Assembly: GCA_009698575.1 (NCBI GenBank) | Contig: WLPX01000001.1 | Location: forward strand, 252,924-316,923 | Length of the DNA stretch: 64,000 nt | Direction of reading: 5' to 3' | Origin: Actinomycetota bacterium | Lineage (GTDB): Bacteria > Actinomycetota > Actinomycetes > S36-B12 > UBA5976 | Shown here: piece by piece, positions 63,318 through 64,000 of the stretch | Position numbering within the stretch: the first letter of the stretch is position 1 | How the letters are laid out: the number at the start of each line of letters is the position of its first letter | Program-made: the position numbers and the translations under genes | Notes under the pieces: generated by a model | Seen by the model: only the letters and a program-made list of their open reading frames with translations | Told to the model about the DNA's origin: nothing | Database searches by the model: none

Positions 63318-64000
63318 CTACTCAGAAACTCCAGCAGTACCAGCTACTTCAATTTCGATATCAGATAGTTCACCTTTAAATTCACCACGCATGTTGAACT
63401 TGGCATCGTCGCCTTCGCCTTCAACATCCACAATGACGATTTCACCTGGCTTCAAATCACCAAAGAGCATCTTTTCGCTCATCGGATCTTCGATCTCGCG
63501 CTGAATAGTGCGACGAAGTGGACGGGCGCCAAGTACTGGATCGTAACCGCGCTTTGCCAGCAATGCCTTGGCAGCGGTAGTTAGCTCGATTGCCATGTCC
63601 TTGTCCTTGAGACGCGAATCCAATTTCGCAATCATCAGGTCGACGATCTCGACGATTTCGTCTTCACTTAACTGGTGGAACACGATGATGTCATCAATGC
63701 GGTTTAGGAATTCAGGTCGGAAGTGAGTCTTTAGCTCATCGTTGACCTTGGCCTTCATCCGATCGTAAGAAGTTGCCGTGTCATTACCATCAGCAAATCC
63801 CAGGCTTACACCCTTGGCAATGTCACGAGTACCCAGGTTAGTAGTCATGATGATTACGGTGTTTTTGAAGTCAACGACGCGACCCTGAGCATCTGTTAGG
63901 CGACCATCTTCCAAAATCTGTAACAATGAGTTAAAGATATCCGGATGCGCCTTTTCAACTTCGTCAAACAAGACAACGCTAAATGGCTTGCGTCTTACCT
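63318..64000 (-). CDS. clpC: ClpC AAA+ protease ATPase (partial, C-terminal portion)
   Basis: The last 226 codons of clpC; the N-terminus is beyond the window. Second AAA+ domain visible from VRRKPFSVVLFDEVEKAHPD (Walker B) through sensor-1 MTTNLGTRDI and sensor-2 GARPLRRTIQ. Unfolds proteins for ClpP. The frame is open to base 64000. Confidence 0.96.
   Translation of the reverse strand, partial: VRRKPFSVVLFDEVEKAHPDIFNSLLQILEDGRLTDAQGRVVDFKNTVIIMTTNLGTRDIAKGVSLGFADGNDTATSYDRMKAKVNDELKTHFRPEFLNRIDDIIVFHQLSEDEIVEIVDLMIAKLDSRLKDKDMAIELTTAAKALLAKRGYDPVLGARPLRRTIQREIEDPMSEKMLFGDLKPGEIVIVDVEGEGDDAKFNMRGEFKGELSDIEIEVAGTAGVSE

Overview
The window is chromosomal DNA from an actinobacterium of moderate base composition (by eye a little under 50 % GC). 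The lineage call rests on actinobacterial marker genes: mshA and mshD for mycothiol, GlnR, CarD, a SenX3/RegX3-type phosphate two-component pair, an LpqE-like lipoprotein, and the DUF1416, DUF3151, DUF3263, DUF4395 and DUF2516 families. With such a low GC content and tightly packed, overlapping genes, a freshwater acI/Nanopelagicales-type organism is my best guess, but that is inference. I see no insertion sequences, prophage genes, CRISPR array or rRNA, and one tRNA (Thr-TGT).

Layout. 0-8 kb is an accessory catabolic island: an edge-truncated gamma-glutamyl-GABA hydrolase-like gene, then HpaE/HpaD/HpaG-like genes for extradiol cleavage of a catechol, a [3Fe-4S] ferredoxin and a ferredoxin reductase. 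Asparaginase and dtd separate these from a cytochrome P450 resembling the aryl O-demethylase GcoA (CYP255A). 8-16 kb holds ygfZ, a Fur-type regulator, a nitrobindin-like protein and a 33-residue membrane peptide. A sulfur operon (DUF4395, sulfurtransferase, DUF1416) follows, preceded by a Cys-ending leader peptide, then a thioredoxin, glnR, mshD and two related S51-like proteins, one fused to a CysRS-type C-terminal domain. 16-23 kb is phosphate metabolism: ppk, a MutT1-like hydrolase and pstSCAB. 23-31 kb holds transporters and oxidoreductases (DMT exporter, FAD-linked 2-hydroxyacid dehydrogenase, two YczE paralogues, an amino-acid oxidase, an ALDH7-like dehydrogenase, a ThDP enzyme). 31-41 kb is purine synthesis (purD-purB-purC, purA), an aminotransferase, a GNAT, DUF3151, fba, DedA and pyrE. 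41-46 kb holds a GlpM-like membrane protein, a cold-shock protein, a MoaD-like carrier with threonine synthase under a SAM riboswitch, envelope proteins and the tRNA. 46-51 kb is rlmB-cysS-ispF-ispD-carD with lpqE. 51-59 kb is a second phosphate locus: senX3-regX3, a second pstCABS, a third PstS-like lipoprotein and phoU. 59-64 kb holds mshA, ybjN, gpmA, DUF2516, lhgO and the C-terminal part of clpC, cut by the window end.

How it fits together. Phosphate is the dominant theme: two full Pst transporters, three PstS-like proteins, the two-component system, PhoU and polyphosphate kinase. PHO-box-like 11-nt direct repeats lie in front of pstS1, pstC2 and pstS2. Sulfur and redox control is the second theme: sulfurtransferase operon, candidate Cys attenuator, mycothiol genes, and a SAM riboswitch on thrC-moaD. 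The aromatic island is the clearest accessory function. Its P450 appears to have alanine where GcoA has Phe169, the position where engineered F169A lets GcoA accept syringol.
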